64,000 bases of DNA, taken from assembly GCA_023362775.1 (NCBI GenBank), contig JALMGJ010000001.1, positions 61,905,501-61,969,500 of the forward strand, written 5' to 3'. Shown here piece after piece: positions 11,252-22,437 of the stretch. Source of the stretch: Charina bottae (taxonomy: Eukaryota > Chordata > Lepidosauria > Squamata > Charinaidae). Positions within the stretch are counted from its first letter, which is position 1, and each line of letters starts with the position of its first letter. The notes under the pieces were generated by a model. The model was given only the letters and a program-made list of their open reading frames with translations. It was not told where the DNA came from and ran no database searches. A program made the position numbers and the translations under genes.

Positions 11252-12039
11252 TTAACTCTGCTCTTGTTTTTGTCCTTGTTCTTTCTTATTTTTCAACTCT
11301 TTTTCCAATTTTTTATGAAATTCCTTTGCTTTAAATATAGAGTTTAATCTATATCTTTGTCCTTTGTACATTAAATTTATTCCTTCAAAATTTTCCCATC
11401 TGAAATTTATTTCATTTTTCTTTAATGTATCTGTTAGAAATTTATATTCTTTTCTTTTTTTTAGTATTTCCCCTGGAATTTTTATAAAGATAGTAATTAC
11501 ATTTCCTTCAATCTCAATTTTTTTATTATATGCTGTTTGAATTATTAAATCTCTATATATTTTTTTTGGAAAGTTCTATCAATATATCTCTTGGCTTTTT
11601 ATTAACCATTGCATATTTCGAATTAACTCTATACATTTTTTCTATTTCTTCAGCAATTTTCTCCTCCTCCCATTCTATCAAATCTGCAAGCATTTAGTAT
11701 TTTCCTCCTTATCTTCCACCACCCCTCTTATCCTTATGTAATGTTCTTTTTCCTTTAATTCTAATAAATATATACGTTCTTCTTCTTCTCTTCTTTCTTC
11801 ACATTTATCGGCTTGTTTTTTAACTTCTTGTATTTCATTCTTTAATCTTTTTTCTATTATGTCCAGCTTTTGCTCTAGTCTTTTTCCCAGTCCTTCTAGT
11901 TTTTCTTCTAATATTTTTTTCACTGTCTGTGTTATAGTTTCTGTCATTTTCACTGTACAGTAAATTCCTCAAATACTGCTTTTACACCTTCACCCTCTGA
12001 AATATCTGATCCTCTTCTTATTTGACGTCTTGTATTCAT
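11252..12039 (-). pseudogene. L1 ORF1 (RNA-binding chaperone), disrupted
   Basis: Begins MNTRRQIRRGSDISEGEG and hits a TGA after 28 codons. It resumes in another frame with a long coiled-coil (KKILEEKLEGLGKRLEQKLD, EKRLKNEIQEVKKQADKCEE), the trimerising region of L1 ORF1p. After a further frameshift an RRM/C-terminal part follows (NKKPRDILIELSKKIYRDLI, GNVITIFIKIPGEILKKRKE), ending at TAA 11252-11254. Coiled coil, then RRM, then a basic C-terminus is the normal vertebrate L1 ORF1 plan. Confidence 0.88.
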
Positions 12040-12479
12040 AGCTGTATATTCAAAAATGCTTCTATTTATTACTTACACCTTATACACAATATTCTATATT
12101 CTTAACAGCTAATGTATCTACAGTGCATTTATAACCAATGTTATCTACAATAATATATTTTATCTTATTTCTAATACACAAATATTATTTTACTATGCTT
12201 ATAAGTACTCTGTATATTTATATTTTGATATTTCACGAAGTATTTTGTAGTCTCTTAAAGATGGCCACGTTTAATAATTAATTAATTGAGTTCCAGTTTT
12301 TTAGAGAAATACTTCAGTCATTTCAATATCTTTCACTTATTCTTTGTTCAGAAATTTAAGCTTCTTTTGTTTTTAATCATTCATTATTGTCTGTGGCTGA
12401 GATAGCAACCTCTGTCAGTTTGTTTATTGGACTTTGCCCATTGGTTTAGCTTTTATCTTTCTTGCTACTCGGCAACACG

Positions 12480-12728
12480 AGCCTCCATTAACATCTAACA
12501 GTGATGAACACCAGAACACATCCAAAACGAAAACAGACACTTGCCCGACTCGTTAACCTTCGTAGCAGCAGAAATTCTCTCTCAGAGAAGTATTTCTCCA
12601 CTTCTCTGGTCGATCTCGACTTTCCTCTTTTCTCAGCGAAATCGTCGTTCCCCAACAGCGGCAGTTATTCCTTTTGGCGGAGCTCGTCTCGTCCGCGTCC
12701 AGTCGCCCTCTCAGCTCACCCGGAAGTC
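12480..12728 (-). promoter_or_regulatory. L1 5' UTR, GC-rich
   Basis: The GC-rich stretch upstream of ORF1 ends exactly at the target duplication. It contrasts with the AT-rich body and carries CpGs, consistent with the internal promoter expected of a full-length L1. No specific factor site is claimed. Confidence 0.6.
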
Positions 12729-12747
12729 CCCCTTCTCCTTTTGCCTT
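12729..12747. repeat. L1 target-site duplication, right copy
   Basis: Identical to 6686-6704. BovB sequence continues from here without a gap. Confidence 0.93.
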
Positions 12748-13141
12748 CAGTCTTTCCCAGCATCAGGATCTTTTCCAGTGAGTCCTCTCTTCACATTAGG
12801 TGGCCAAAGTATTTGAGCTTCAGCTTCAGTATCTGTCCTTCCAATGAGCAGTCAGGGTTGATTTCCTTTAAGATTGACTGATTTGACCTCCTTGCAGTCC
12901 AAGGGACTCTCAAGAGTCTTCTCCAGCACCACAGTTCGAAAGCATCAATTCTTCGGCGCTCAGCCTTCCTTATGGTCCAACTCTCACAGCCATACATTAC
13001 TACTGGGAAAACCATAGCTTTAACTATACGGACCTTTGTCGGCAAGGTGGTGTCTCTGCTTTTTAACATGCTGTCTAGGTTTGCCATAGCTTTCCTCCCA
13101 AGGAGCAAGCGTCTTTTAATTTCATGGCTGCAGTCACATAT
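12748..13141 (-). mobile_element. BovB/RTE LINE, right half of the copy split by L1
   Basis: Minus-strand frames encode the BovB C-terminal domain: RRLLLGRKAMANLDSMLKSR, TTKVRIVKAMVFPVVMYGCE, RRIDAFELWCWRRLLRVPW. It matches residues about 835-940 of the intact BovB at 40434. It continues the 6519-6704 segment once the L1 is removed. The 5' end stops near 13141, so the copy was already 5'-truncated. Confidence 0.92.
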
Positions 13142-13329
13142 AATTCTTAAACCTTTGCAAAAAGAAAGGATATCACTCAAATTAATGCCATAGTAGCAAT
13201 AACTTATTAAGCTACTATTCAAGTATTTCATTAGTTTATTTTTTTTATCTGAGAAAAATGTTTACTATAGATGGGATAAAAAAACAATTATTCACTATCA
13301 TTCAGTGCCATGTGCAAAGATTTGTCAGC

Positions 13330-13420
13330 ACTATAAACTGCCTAGAGTCTATGAGGATTGAGGTGGATGTTAAATTGCACAGACAAATAAATAAATAAAT
13401 AAATAAATAAATAAATAGAA
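13330..13420 (+). mobile_element. L2/CR1-type 3' tail with (AAAT)n
   Basis: TAAACTGCCTAGAGTCTATG followed by an AAATAAAT run (13385-13418) resembles the 3' ends of L2-like LINEs. No coding part is attached. Confidence 0.45.
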
Positions 13421-14090
13421 TGTTGTTGTAAGGCTTTTCTATCAGTATTCCTACCTTCAAAGGTATTATGCACAAAGCAATAAAGATTCAGGCTAATATT
13501 AATTTCCTACACATTGAAATTGGAAGTAGATGATCACATGCATTACTAATTTTGCTGTTGTTATAGAGATGGTAATTGATAAGGATGGGTGAATTTCCCT
13601 CACTGCAGTTCAAAACTGTCTCTCTTGATTAAGTTCATGGAACATATGTTCAGTCTGAGAATTTTCTCCAGATCGTACATTGAGGGTATCTTGCACATGT
13701 GGATTTCCCCTTTGTTACCCCTGTGTATTATGTCACTTGTCCTGTCTTTTATCATGGGCTAGATACAAGTTGCAGGGATTGGTGAAAATGGCCTTCTCTG
13801 CTTTCAGCCAGTGGAGCCATCCCAAAGTATTATTACTAAGGGAGAATAGCCAAGAAATTAAATCCCTTCTTGTTCTTTTCCTTACAAATTCAACTAGCTA
13901 ATAGCACAGGTTCTTAATTCAAAAAGCACAGTTAAAAATTGAACTAAGATTAAATATAAACAGATTAAACTAATGACAACAGGTACAGCAACCAGCCTTA
14001 GAACTGACAATGAAGATATTGAAGTAGTTTCAATATCAGCTTCTGCCCTTTAGGATCAACCAACAGTAAAGGAACAAGCAGTCAAGAACT
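13421..14090. other. Intergenic, nothing recognised
   Basis: No supported gene or repeat family. Confidence 0.4.
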
Positions 14091-14094
14091 ATTT

Positions 14095-15020
14095 ATTTAT
14101 TTATTGCTCACATTTATTTATTTATTTATTTAGATTTATATTACCGCCCATCTCCTTGAACAGAGGACTCTGGGCAGTTCACAATAAAAACTGTAATAAA
14201 ATACAATAATAGTCAAAACATCAATAAATAAATATAAAATCCAAGAGCAAAGATGTTAATACTAAAAAGGGTTTCATGGGATTAACCAGCCCCAGGAGGA
14301 ACTGTTAGCATTCCCCTCCCATGCAAGGCGGCAGAACCAGGTCTTTAAATTTTTCCGGAAGGTCGGGAGCGAGGAGACCTGCCTTAGCTCCGGGGACAAG
14401 ATGTTCCAAAGGGCAAGTGCTGTTGCAGAGAAGGCTCGCCTTCTGGACCCCACTAGGTGGAATTCTTTGATCGATGGGGTCCGTAGCATGCCCTCTCTGC
14501 ATGACCGAGTGGGCGGGTCGATGTTCTGGGGACGAGACGTTCCCTCAGGTACCCTGGTCCCATGCCATGTAGGGCTTTAAAGGTGATAACCAACACCTTG
14601 AATTGGACCTGGAAGCAAACTGGTACCCAATGCAGCTTGCGCAGCAGAGGAGTTACATGTGCCGATTTTCTGGCTCCAATAACTGTGCGCGCGGCCGCAT
14701 TTTGGACCAGCTGAAGCTTCCGGATACTCTTCAAGGGTAGCCCCATGTAGAGCGCATTGCAATAGTCTATATGGGAGATGACAAGGGCGTGAGTGACTGT
14801 TCCGAGGGCATCCCGGTCCAGGAAAGGGCGTAATTGGCACACTAGCCGAAGCTGCGCAAAGGCCCTCCTGGCCACGACTGCCATCTGCTCTTCAAGCAGG
14901 AGTCGTGAGTCCAGGAGGACCCCCAAATTCCACACTGGCTCCAAATGGGGCAGTGCCACCCCATCCAGGACCAAAGATGACAACTTCCTGGATTCCGAGA
15001 GGCCATCAATCCACAGCCAC
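14095..15020 (-). mobile_element. CR1/L2-type LINE, 3' part
   Basis: Frames on the minus strand give the C-terminal RT region: WNLGVLLDSRLLLEEQM, ALVISHIDYCNALYMGLPLK, KLQLVQNAAARTVIGAR, LHWVPVCFQVQFKVL, ALHGMGPGYLRERL, then after a frameshift RRRAFSATALALWNILSPEL. The 3' UTR at 14274-14095 has the usual GGACTCTGGGCAGTTC motif and ends in (TTTA)n. The 5' part (endonuclease and RT core) is missing. Confidence 0.9.
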
Positions 15021-15024
15021 TCCG

Positions 15025-15095
15025 CCTTACCAGGCCATTTATATGGTCACCCATCTCACACAAGGTGACTCTGGGCGGCGCACAACAAATATGCC
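15025..15095. mobile_element. Short CR1/L2 3'-UTR piece
   Basis: CACCCATCTCACACAAGGTG and ACTCTGGGCGGCGCACAAC are the common CR1/L2 3' UTR phrases. The piece abuts the coding remnant at 14095-15020 and looks like a separate insertion or rearranged end. Confidence 0.6.
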
Positions 15096-15149
15096 ACAGA
15101 CTAGCACTTGGTAGGGGAGCCATGACAGCCTTGGAAAAGATATTCAGAT

Positions 15150-15475
15150 GCCCTGATGTGTCTATACCTAAAAACATCAGAATCATGCAGGCAATGGTTT
15201 TCCCAGTGACAAAATTGAATCTATGAAAGTAAAAGTTGGAGTTTGAAGGAACAGAATGGAAAGAGGATTGATGTTTTTGAACTTTGGTGTTGGAGAAGAC
15301 TCCATGGATAGCCAAGGAAAGGGGGAAAAATGGATGATAGAACAATTCAGAGTTTTCACTTGAGGCACAAATGACCAGGCTCAAATTATCATATTTTGGA
15401 CACATTAGCCAAAGAGTTAACTCTCTTGAGAAGTCTATAATGCTGGGAAAGGTGGAAAGAAAAAAGACTTAAGAC
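15150..15475 (+). mobile_element. Old RTE/BovB-like LINE C-terminal remnant
   Basis: Broken plus-strand frames contain MQAMVFPVTKLNYES (from 15186) and KRIDVFELWCWRRLH. These align by eye with KAMVFPVV-YGCES and RKIDAFELWCWRKIL of the intact BovB. It is far more diverged than the other BovB copies here, so it is an older insertion or a related RTE family. Confidence 0.7.
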
Positions 15476-18215
15476 ATCTTGGAGAAAAAGAAACATGATT
15501 CTGAATCTGCTTGCATATACAGTACATGAATATGTCTGTCATTTTACAAGGAACTTTTAAAATGCTTATTGACCTACTCACCAGTTCTTGATTAGCAAAG
15601 AATGCTAGTGAACTGGTTGCTATACACAAGAAAAGTATGTTCACCAGTAAAGAATTTGAGTAATGGGTTATTTCTAGTGAACTTGGATAACCTGAAAAGT
15701 TCATGCTGCTAGTGTGTGGTGTAATAAGACACACCATTTCACATTTCAAGAACTTGTTGCTTTGCCTGGTTGCATCATGAAGCAGTGTATTGTGGCTAAA
15801 AGTTTCCAGATATAATGCTATTATAACATGTTTATATGGATTTCAACAATTAGCCTTCTTTGAGAAAATATACCTTTCATAATCTGATTCTGGCCTGCCC
15901 AGAGTCCCTTGCAAGGGAGATGGGCGGGGAATAAATTGAAATAATAAATAAAATAAATAATAAAATTCTTGGTAATTAATCCTGGATATATTAAAGGTTT
16001 ATTATTTATTAGAAATGGTGCTTCTTTTTATGTCAGTATATCTATCAGTGATATAAATAAATAGACATCACACTATAGCAGAAGTTCTACTGGGTACTTT
16101 CACCACTGCTATTATATATCAACGTGCTTTCTTCACATCTAAACAACTATTCTACCAATGGAGAAATGAAAATAATTAATAACATTTTTAGGCATCAGGT
16201 GATTCCAAGTAACCTCGAGGTCTAAGGACTGAAACTCTGTAAAAATAAAGATGAACCATATACTGTATACACAGATACCAAAATACATTACATCAGTACA
16301 TATGTATGATTCACTCTATTTCCTGTTATTACAGTAATAACCTAACTATCCATATATTTTGGATATCTCCCAATTTATTTACTAAAGGAACTACATTCCT
16401 ACAACTACATTGGACCAGTATTATGTACCAGAACTATTGCTGTCAGGAGATCCTGTTCTGATGAAGAACAAAAGTTGATGATCAAGAATCCAGAGGATGG
16501 AGAATCAGAAGGAAGCCAAATCTTTCTTTTTTTTTCACAGTAGGAAAGTCAAACCTGATTGCAGACTGCAGATATCCTTTTCTATGACAACTCTTCCTCT
16601 TCAAGAAAATAGCTACTTTTACTAGTAAAACTCAACCAGAGACAACAAAGATATTGTTTAGACATCATTTTGGATCTTTTAAAAATGAAAAAAAAAAATG
16701 GATTATGGATTTTAACAATAAGCATAACCTGCAAACCATCAAACACAAAGCACATAGCTTGCAGCCACAATACTGACCCTGAAATACTTCTTTAAATGCA
16801 ACAATACACTTATCCTCTGCAACATTTAATGTAAAACGTTTGGCCCTCCAAGCTGAATGCAGCCAGTCAGATGCACCCAATGACCCGTTTTTCCAATTCT
16901 CATTAGTTTTCCAGCCTGAATCCAGTGGGCTGAGTTCAGTTTGTTAAGACACACACTGTGCTGGACTGACTGTGCCTCAAAAGAATTCCTAATAATAATA
17001 TGTAGCAGTTATATAACCCTTCAGAATATAATCACATACAAAGTTGGGCTGAACTCTTTTAACAACTATGTAACGTTACAGAAGGCAATTTGAAAACCAC
17101 TGCAGCACTACATTTCCCTGGAAAATCATGAGTGGCTGTGAGCAAATAGAGCAACATCAAAATAATGCATAGCTTTGATGGTCACCAACCTCCAGTTAGG
17201 AGATGGCACTAAAAGAACCACCACGTAAAGAAGGATAGAACTATCCTTCGGCATATATAGGCACCTATTGGATCAACATCTGCTTTACGCAAATGCTCTC
17301 CTATGTTCTGAATATCCTCTTCCCTGCTATGTCACTGCTGATCTTGTAATGTCCAGAGTTATCCAGATATGATAGCCTGGTCTGTCTATGATTGTTTCTA
17401 GATGTTTTCAGGCTACACATCACAATGCTATTTCATACCAAAGTAAATAATAAATGCAGAATCCATGGTCAAAGAAGAGAGGGTCCAATATTACCCTGGT
17501 AATGGTGTTTTTTTTAATTACTAAATAGTTCTTTTAATGTATAAGATAATTCAATCTAGTCATGGAGCTTCCCTATCAGGAACAGGTAGCATCGTCTTTG
17601 TTTTAGCCAAAGGAGCCTACCTGGCATACATATTCCATTAAATACAAGACATGGATCACTCTATTAAAATAAAGATGACTTCCAGATATATTAAAAATCC
17701 ATATTCAGATCTGCATAGACATGAATTTGGAGTTAATCCTCCCACCCTCCCCCAAAAGCTAAATAGCTGGATCTGACAGCTATTGCTTGGGGATCATGCT
17801 CACTGAGTTCTGAGAAATCTACTTTAATATTATAGTCCTAAGACGTGTGAGTAGATTATTTGCATATACAACTGGGTTTATAAAAAGACTTTGCATAAAG
17901 CAGCTCTTTTCTAGACCCAACAGAAATACATCATTTAAGCTATGTCTAAATATTTGTGTGTGAGTGTGTGTTTTAGAAATAAAAATAGTGGGTTGCAATA
18001 GCCTTTTAGAGACAAGCCAGCTTTTATGGGCAGAAACAAGAATGCCCTACTGTGGGTATAATTTTGCGCTTGCTGCATTAAGGTCAATGTGTTTAAGACA
18101 AAGTGCAAGTATAAAGCAGTAGCCGCAGGAAAAAAACCTGAAACAATTAATTGGAGAAGGAACAAAATGATTCTGAAAGGACATATTGTTTTATATCTGC
18201 CAGAGAAAAACATTT
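15476..18215. other. Intergenic; one LINE 3' tail, otherwise nothing recognised
   Basis: A CR1/L2-type tail (GCCCAGAGTCCCTTGCAAGG then an AATAAAT-rich end) lies at about 15893-15965, plus strand. The rest has no gene or repeat that I can name. Confidence 0.4.
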
Positions 18216-18258
18216 CTTTAACTATGTCTATGAAGGTTCTCAGTCATCCAGGTGGAAT

Positions 18259-18537
18259 TGTCTGTAGCTTGAATCATGTCAACTGGATTTCTATTTTCTC
18301 AGTGGAAACGTTTCGCTCCTTATCCAAGGAGCTTCTTCAGTCTGAGCAAAGTTGGTAAGGGATATTATCATACCCCTTACCTTACCTTATCATATCATAT
18401 CATAATAATTATATTATTAAGGGATATTAAGATTCCCTTACCAACTTTGCTCAGACTGAAGAAGCTCCTTGGATAAGGAGCGAAACGTTTCCACTGAGAA
18501 AATAGAAATCCAGTTGACATGATTCAAGCTACAGACA
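18259..18537. repeat. Perfect 104-bp inverted repeat of Penelope-like terminal sequence
   Basis: 18259-18362 and 18434-18537 are exact reverse complements, separated by a 71-bp AT-rich spacer. Each arm holds the phrase GGAGCGAAACGTTTCC preceded by GAAGAAGCTCCTTGG. This belongs to the GAAACGT-type terminal sequences of Penelope-like elements; compare GCAATGAAACGTCTGC at the end of the Penelope fragment near 23115. No coding sequence lies between the arms. Confidence 0.9.
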
Positions 18538-18699
18538 TTTCTTTAACTAATTAAGTTCAGTGACATTTATTTTTTTAAAAAAATTATTTGCTAAAATTAA
18601 GAAGGCTCAATTGGGTGTAGAAGTCATCTTAATTCCAGAGCTCCCTGTCCTGATTTTACAAAAGTTTTCCCAGCATTAACATAGCAACAAGTAGGAGAC

Positions 18700-20736
18700 T
18701 CAGTAAGACTTTTTTTTAAATTAAAAACTTTATTATTCTTTATTTTCATTACAATTCACAGTTTATACATGGTAAGACAACTTTTCTTACCATGTTGACA
18801 TTCAGAACACTGTGCTGGGGGGCAGTGGTGGTGATGGGGCCTTTTTCTTTGAATAGCTTGGCTTGATATATATTTAATGGAACTTTACTGATCTGAGATG
18901 TACACTCTTGTTAACTCTTCACTGATTGCTATTTACACCTATAACTTAGATTTGTTAGAAAAAAATGAAGCATTCATAAATTTAACATTCATAGTTTATA
19001 CTGCTATTAATAATCAAATGATATAGATTTGTTATTTGAACAGAATCCAATTGAAGTCCCATTTTGTATTAAATACTCAGAGCCAAGAGTGAAGGCCTCA
19101 GATAGCTCTGTAAGTGTAAGCTCCTGTTATTTCAGTGGAGTCTTGCACCTTAGTTATGCTTTGAGGATCAGGCTGCCTATTAATCTTTTAAGGGGTATTT
19201 ACTGTATATACAGCCAGGTTGCAATAGAATAAAATATTGAAAACAATTTAAAAGACAAGCCATTCCATTCCATTCCATTCCATTCCATCATTTTAAATTC
19301 TGCATTCCTTCTGAATCTCATACACATACTTAGAAACAGAAGACACAAGAGGCTATAAAATTAAGTTGTTTTCCTTTAAAACAATCAAAGAAATCCTAAG
19401 GATTGGCTTCAGATCTGCGTTTCAGCCTATTATAACCAACCAAGAACCACCTATTCAATTGTAGTCTGATTGTGCTATTGATCAACTACTTTCCATATCT
19501 GTGTTTGTCTTCAGATACCATTTATATCCTTGGTGTTGAAAGTCACAGTGATGCCAGTTTCCGTTGCATTCCTACTTTTATTCCCAGCTGCAGAGGGCAA
19601 AAGTGTAGGATGTAACATTCAAGGAAAGCAATCCAGCAGGCACGATCCCTGTGCTAAGCGAGCATCTAGCATGACCCAGCTAAAACAGAGGAAAAAAAAT
19701 GAATCGTTTCCTGCCAGCAGCATTGCGTTTACTAGTAACTGATCTGCTGCTGATCCAGGATTGTTCTGCATTCTTTATATGCAAAGGAATCTATTGCACC
19801 AAGTTATATCTCTTGTCAGATAATTTAGTAATACAAAACTGAAGATTTTTGGTACATGGTGCATGGGTATGAAAGGTTATCTAAAGTAATGAGACCTGAC
19901 ATGGATCCATAAATTCTACATATCAGTTGAGTGTACATGTATTATCTGCACCTGAGTTTAAAAAAAAAAAAAAAAAAACTTATAGGGGACACCTTTTGCA
20001 ACCCTTATAATTGCAGTGCCTTTAAAGCTAGATTAGAAGTGGCGTTTTGATGTCCTTGATTTGGCATATTTCTTAATGCTGGTATCCTTGGCTTTAGACA
20101 TCCTTAAAACATGATTCAGGGGAGGGCAAGAGGAAATATAAACATGAGATATAGTACTCATGCAAGAACCAACAAACAAACTAACAAAAACCCATATGAA
20201 AGTTATAGAGGTTCTGTTTCTTTAAAAGATAAGGCACTGACAAAAATTTCTTAGGTAAAAGGCTGCATAAGATTTTCTTGCCATTTACATATAGATTGTA
20301 GTCCATGTATGGTCCATTCCTAGGCTTGGCATGGTAGACCCTGAAAAGTTTAAGGACTGATCTCTCAAAGCTACATTGTTAACCTAAACCAGCATTATTC
20401 ATTCTTAACACTTTGTGGCACAACAGGAGAGATGGAAAAAAAAAAGCCAAAGCAAAAACCAGTCTGGGCACCATTTTTTTTTTAAAAAAGGCATTGAACA
20501 TTGCTTGGTCCAGCATTTGTCAATGACCAAAGTGCCATTCATCTTGTGTCTTTCAGGAAATATAATGACGACTCTGAATCCATATTGTGGGTGGATTTCT
20601 GTTGGAACTCATGCATATGATTTTTTAAAAATGCTATCGGCATCGGTTATGGACAGAGGGAAAATAATCAGGACCTACAAGATAAGTCTAAACCATAGGT
20701 GGCTTCTTATTAAAAGATGAGGATTCAAAGTCACTG
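18700..20736 (-). other. Probable KCNK2 3' UTR and downstream DNA, end unknown
   Basis: This is minus-strand sequence immediately 3' of the KCNK2 TAG. No coding pattern is present. On the minus strand, AATAAA polyadenylation hexamers lie at 19577-19582, 18739-18744 and 18729-18734, the last two as a close pair. Any of these could end the transcript, but the sequence alone does not choose. The stretch also contains a run of about 19 A on the plus strand near 19957-19978 and a (CATTC)n run near 19261. The UTR assignment is inferred from position only. Confidence 0.35.
19261..19288. repeat. (CATTC)n microsatellite
   Basis: Five to six perfect units. Confidence 0.9.
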
Positions 20737-21054
20737 CTACTTAATGTTCTCAATCACAGCAATTTCTTCAGCTGCACAGTGAGGAGTCAAGCCATTCATA
20801 TAAATGCTGTCTGTCTTTGTGATGGCAGGCAAGATATCTTTCTCGCTGGTGAGGTGGTTGACAGACAAGGTTCTTTTGCAAGGAGTCAGGTCTTGGCTGT
20901 GATTCACTGCCATTTCTGCAGACAGCTTTCTTTTGATGGAGGTAGCCCGCTGGAACTTGTCATAGATCTCAACGCTCAGTCGCCTGCGGGTTTCTTTGAA
21001 CTCTGCAGTAACATTGGCTGTCCACTCTGCTGCATGAGCTCTGAACTCTCCCAC
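20737..21054 (-). CDS. KCNK2: KCNK2 terminal coding exon: cytosolic C-tail and stop codon
   Basis: The exon begins with GTG (Val) after a GGTTCCTTAG acceptor and encodes 105 residues ending in TAG. It opens with [19 protein letters not shown], the proximal tail that carries regulatory input in TREK channels. Three basophilic kinase-type sites are visible: RRRLS (tail residues 23-27), KRKLS (41-45) and KRTLS (60-64). They match the PKA/PKC/PKG-type sites known in TREK-1, though I have not mapped the numbering. The end [18 protein letters not shown] is diagnostic of TREK-1. Differences from the mammalian sequence I recall are conservative and lie mostly around [10 protein letters not shown] and [12 protein letters not shown]. 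The first GTG is an exon start, not a translation start. Confidence 0.97.
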   Translation of the reverse strand: MGEFRAHAAEWTANVTAEFKETRRRLSVEIYDKFQRATSIKRKLSAEMAVNHSQDLTPCKRTLSVNHLTSEKDILPAITKTDSIYMNGLTPHCAAEEIAVIENIK

Positions 21055-21056
21055 CT

Positions 21057-22091
21057 AAGGAACCAGGTGGGAAGAAGAGGAAGAAGGAAAGAGAGACAGT
21101 TAGTATTGTGATGCATTTTTTAAAAATGGTGTATGTGGCTACCGTTGCAAACAGGAAAAAAATGTGCTCAAAACCTGACAGCAAGCCACTGCCCCTTCTA
21201 TGAGATCTTCTGTGCCTTGGCTATTTCCTTGGATAGTTAATTAATCTCTATTTTGTTCCAGTCCAGGGACTGAGCTGCCTCCTTGCTCATCTAATAAAAA
21301 GGGCACACATTGCAACAGCTAAGATCTCTGCCTCTAAAACATTTCACAGCTCTTTTTATAATGCTATATAGGCCAGTGAGGTGAAATTGCTTTTAAAAAT
21401 TAAGGCTTGACAGCTGAGACAATCCCAGCTGGACAGGGGAGCTGAATTCCCAGCAATCCAGAGTGCATGTTATGTGTTGTTACCAGGGGAGATGCCATGG
21501 TTATTTATGGATACCCTGGCTTGTGCGTGTAATAATTCCTGCGAGAGCCAACATAGGCCTTTCTATATTTAGATGGAGAGGGCTTTTAAAAGAAAAATGT
21601 CAGCTGTCGCAGTTCTATTTTTAGTGCCAGTTCCAACTGAGGATTAATGCAAGTGACAGTTTTAGTCAAGTCAGCAGAACAATTGCCAGCTTCTCCTTCC
21701 ACTGCAGTATAACATTATAACGTGAAACTTACAATATACTAGAATAAGATGCTTCCTGACACTAACGTTTTCCAATCTGACACATACAGTATATGGCTCA
21801 GAGGATTGATATAATGATATGAGAAAAACATTTCTTTAACTAATTAAGCTCAGTGACATTATTGGATGATTTTCATTATGATATTAACTTGAAAGGAAGA
21901 ATCCCCAGAACCTAAAATGCCCCCGCCCCCAAAGAAGAATTGACAGAGAAACTTTCTAAACACAAAAGTCCTGTGTAATACACAGCTTTGCCCACCTTGC
22001 CAACACAGGATTGCTTACTCAGCTGAAACCAGTCCTGGATGACCCTCTCCCCATAAATGGTGTGTGTGACACACTTGTATATTTGTGCACA
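21057..22091 (-). other. KCNK2 last intron, exon-proximal part
   Basis: No repeat family recognised. The acceptor tract just upstream of the terminal exon is pyrimidine-rich on the minus strand (21056-21100). The block at about 21390-21720 is balanced in composition and free of recognisable repeats, so it is a candidate conserved element. Confidence 0.4.
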
Positions 22092-22093
22092 TA

Positions 22094-22435
22094 CAGGTAG
22101 TCCTCGCTTACTGATTGCCTTGTTTAGTGACTGTTCAAAGTTATGAAGGTGTAAAAAGACAGCTTTGCGACCAGTCCTCACATTTACAACTGTTGCAGCA
22201 TCCCGCAGTAGCATGATTACAATTTGCATGCTTCACAACAGGCTTCCAACAAACAGAGTTAATGGAGAACGCAAAAGTAAAATCACAAGTGCGGTCACAT
22301 GATGTCTCATTTAACAACCACAGTGATTCCCTTAATGACCAAATGGGAAGTGACAACATAAACCTATTGCAGTGATTTTATGCTTAACAACGGAAATGCC
22401 AGTCCCAACTGTGGTCGCTAAGCAAGAACTGTTAC
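22094..22435 (+). mobile_element. TA-target MITE (CAGGTAGTCCTC family)
   Basis: Starts TA|CAGGTAGTCCTCGCTTACTG. It continues with the family phrases (GTTATGAAGGTG, TTTAACAACCACAGTGATT, AACGGAAATGCCAGTCCC, GTGGTCGCTAAGC). The right TIR is degenerate. It ends about where Penelope coding sequence begins. Confidence 0.8.
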
Positions 22436-22437
22436 AA

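Larger units (their letters stand above)
6705..12728 (-). mobile_element. Full-length L1 LINE, 6.0 kb, frameshifted
   Basis: A complete minus-strand L1. The poly-A tail is the T-rich run at 6705-6722 on the plus strand. An AT-rich, pyrimidine-rich 3' UTR runs to about 7430. ORF2 runs from about 11160 to 7432, ORF1 from about 12039 to 11252, and a GC-rich 5' UTR occupies about 12480-12728. A 19-bp target duplication flanks it. It sits inside a BovB copy in the same orientation. ORF2 is scattered over several frames and ORF1 has a stop plus frameshift, so it cannot move itself. Full length with a perfect duplication but many indels suggests a moderately old insertion. Confidence 0.95.

Noticed and set aside
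7432..12039. Possible host genes in long minus-strand frames
   Set aside because: All belong to one L1 (coiled-coil ORF1; endonuclease, RT and Cys-region ORF2) bounded by a target duplication.
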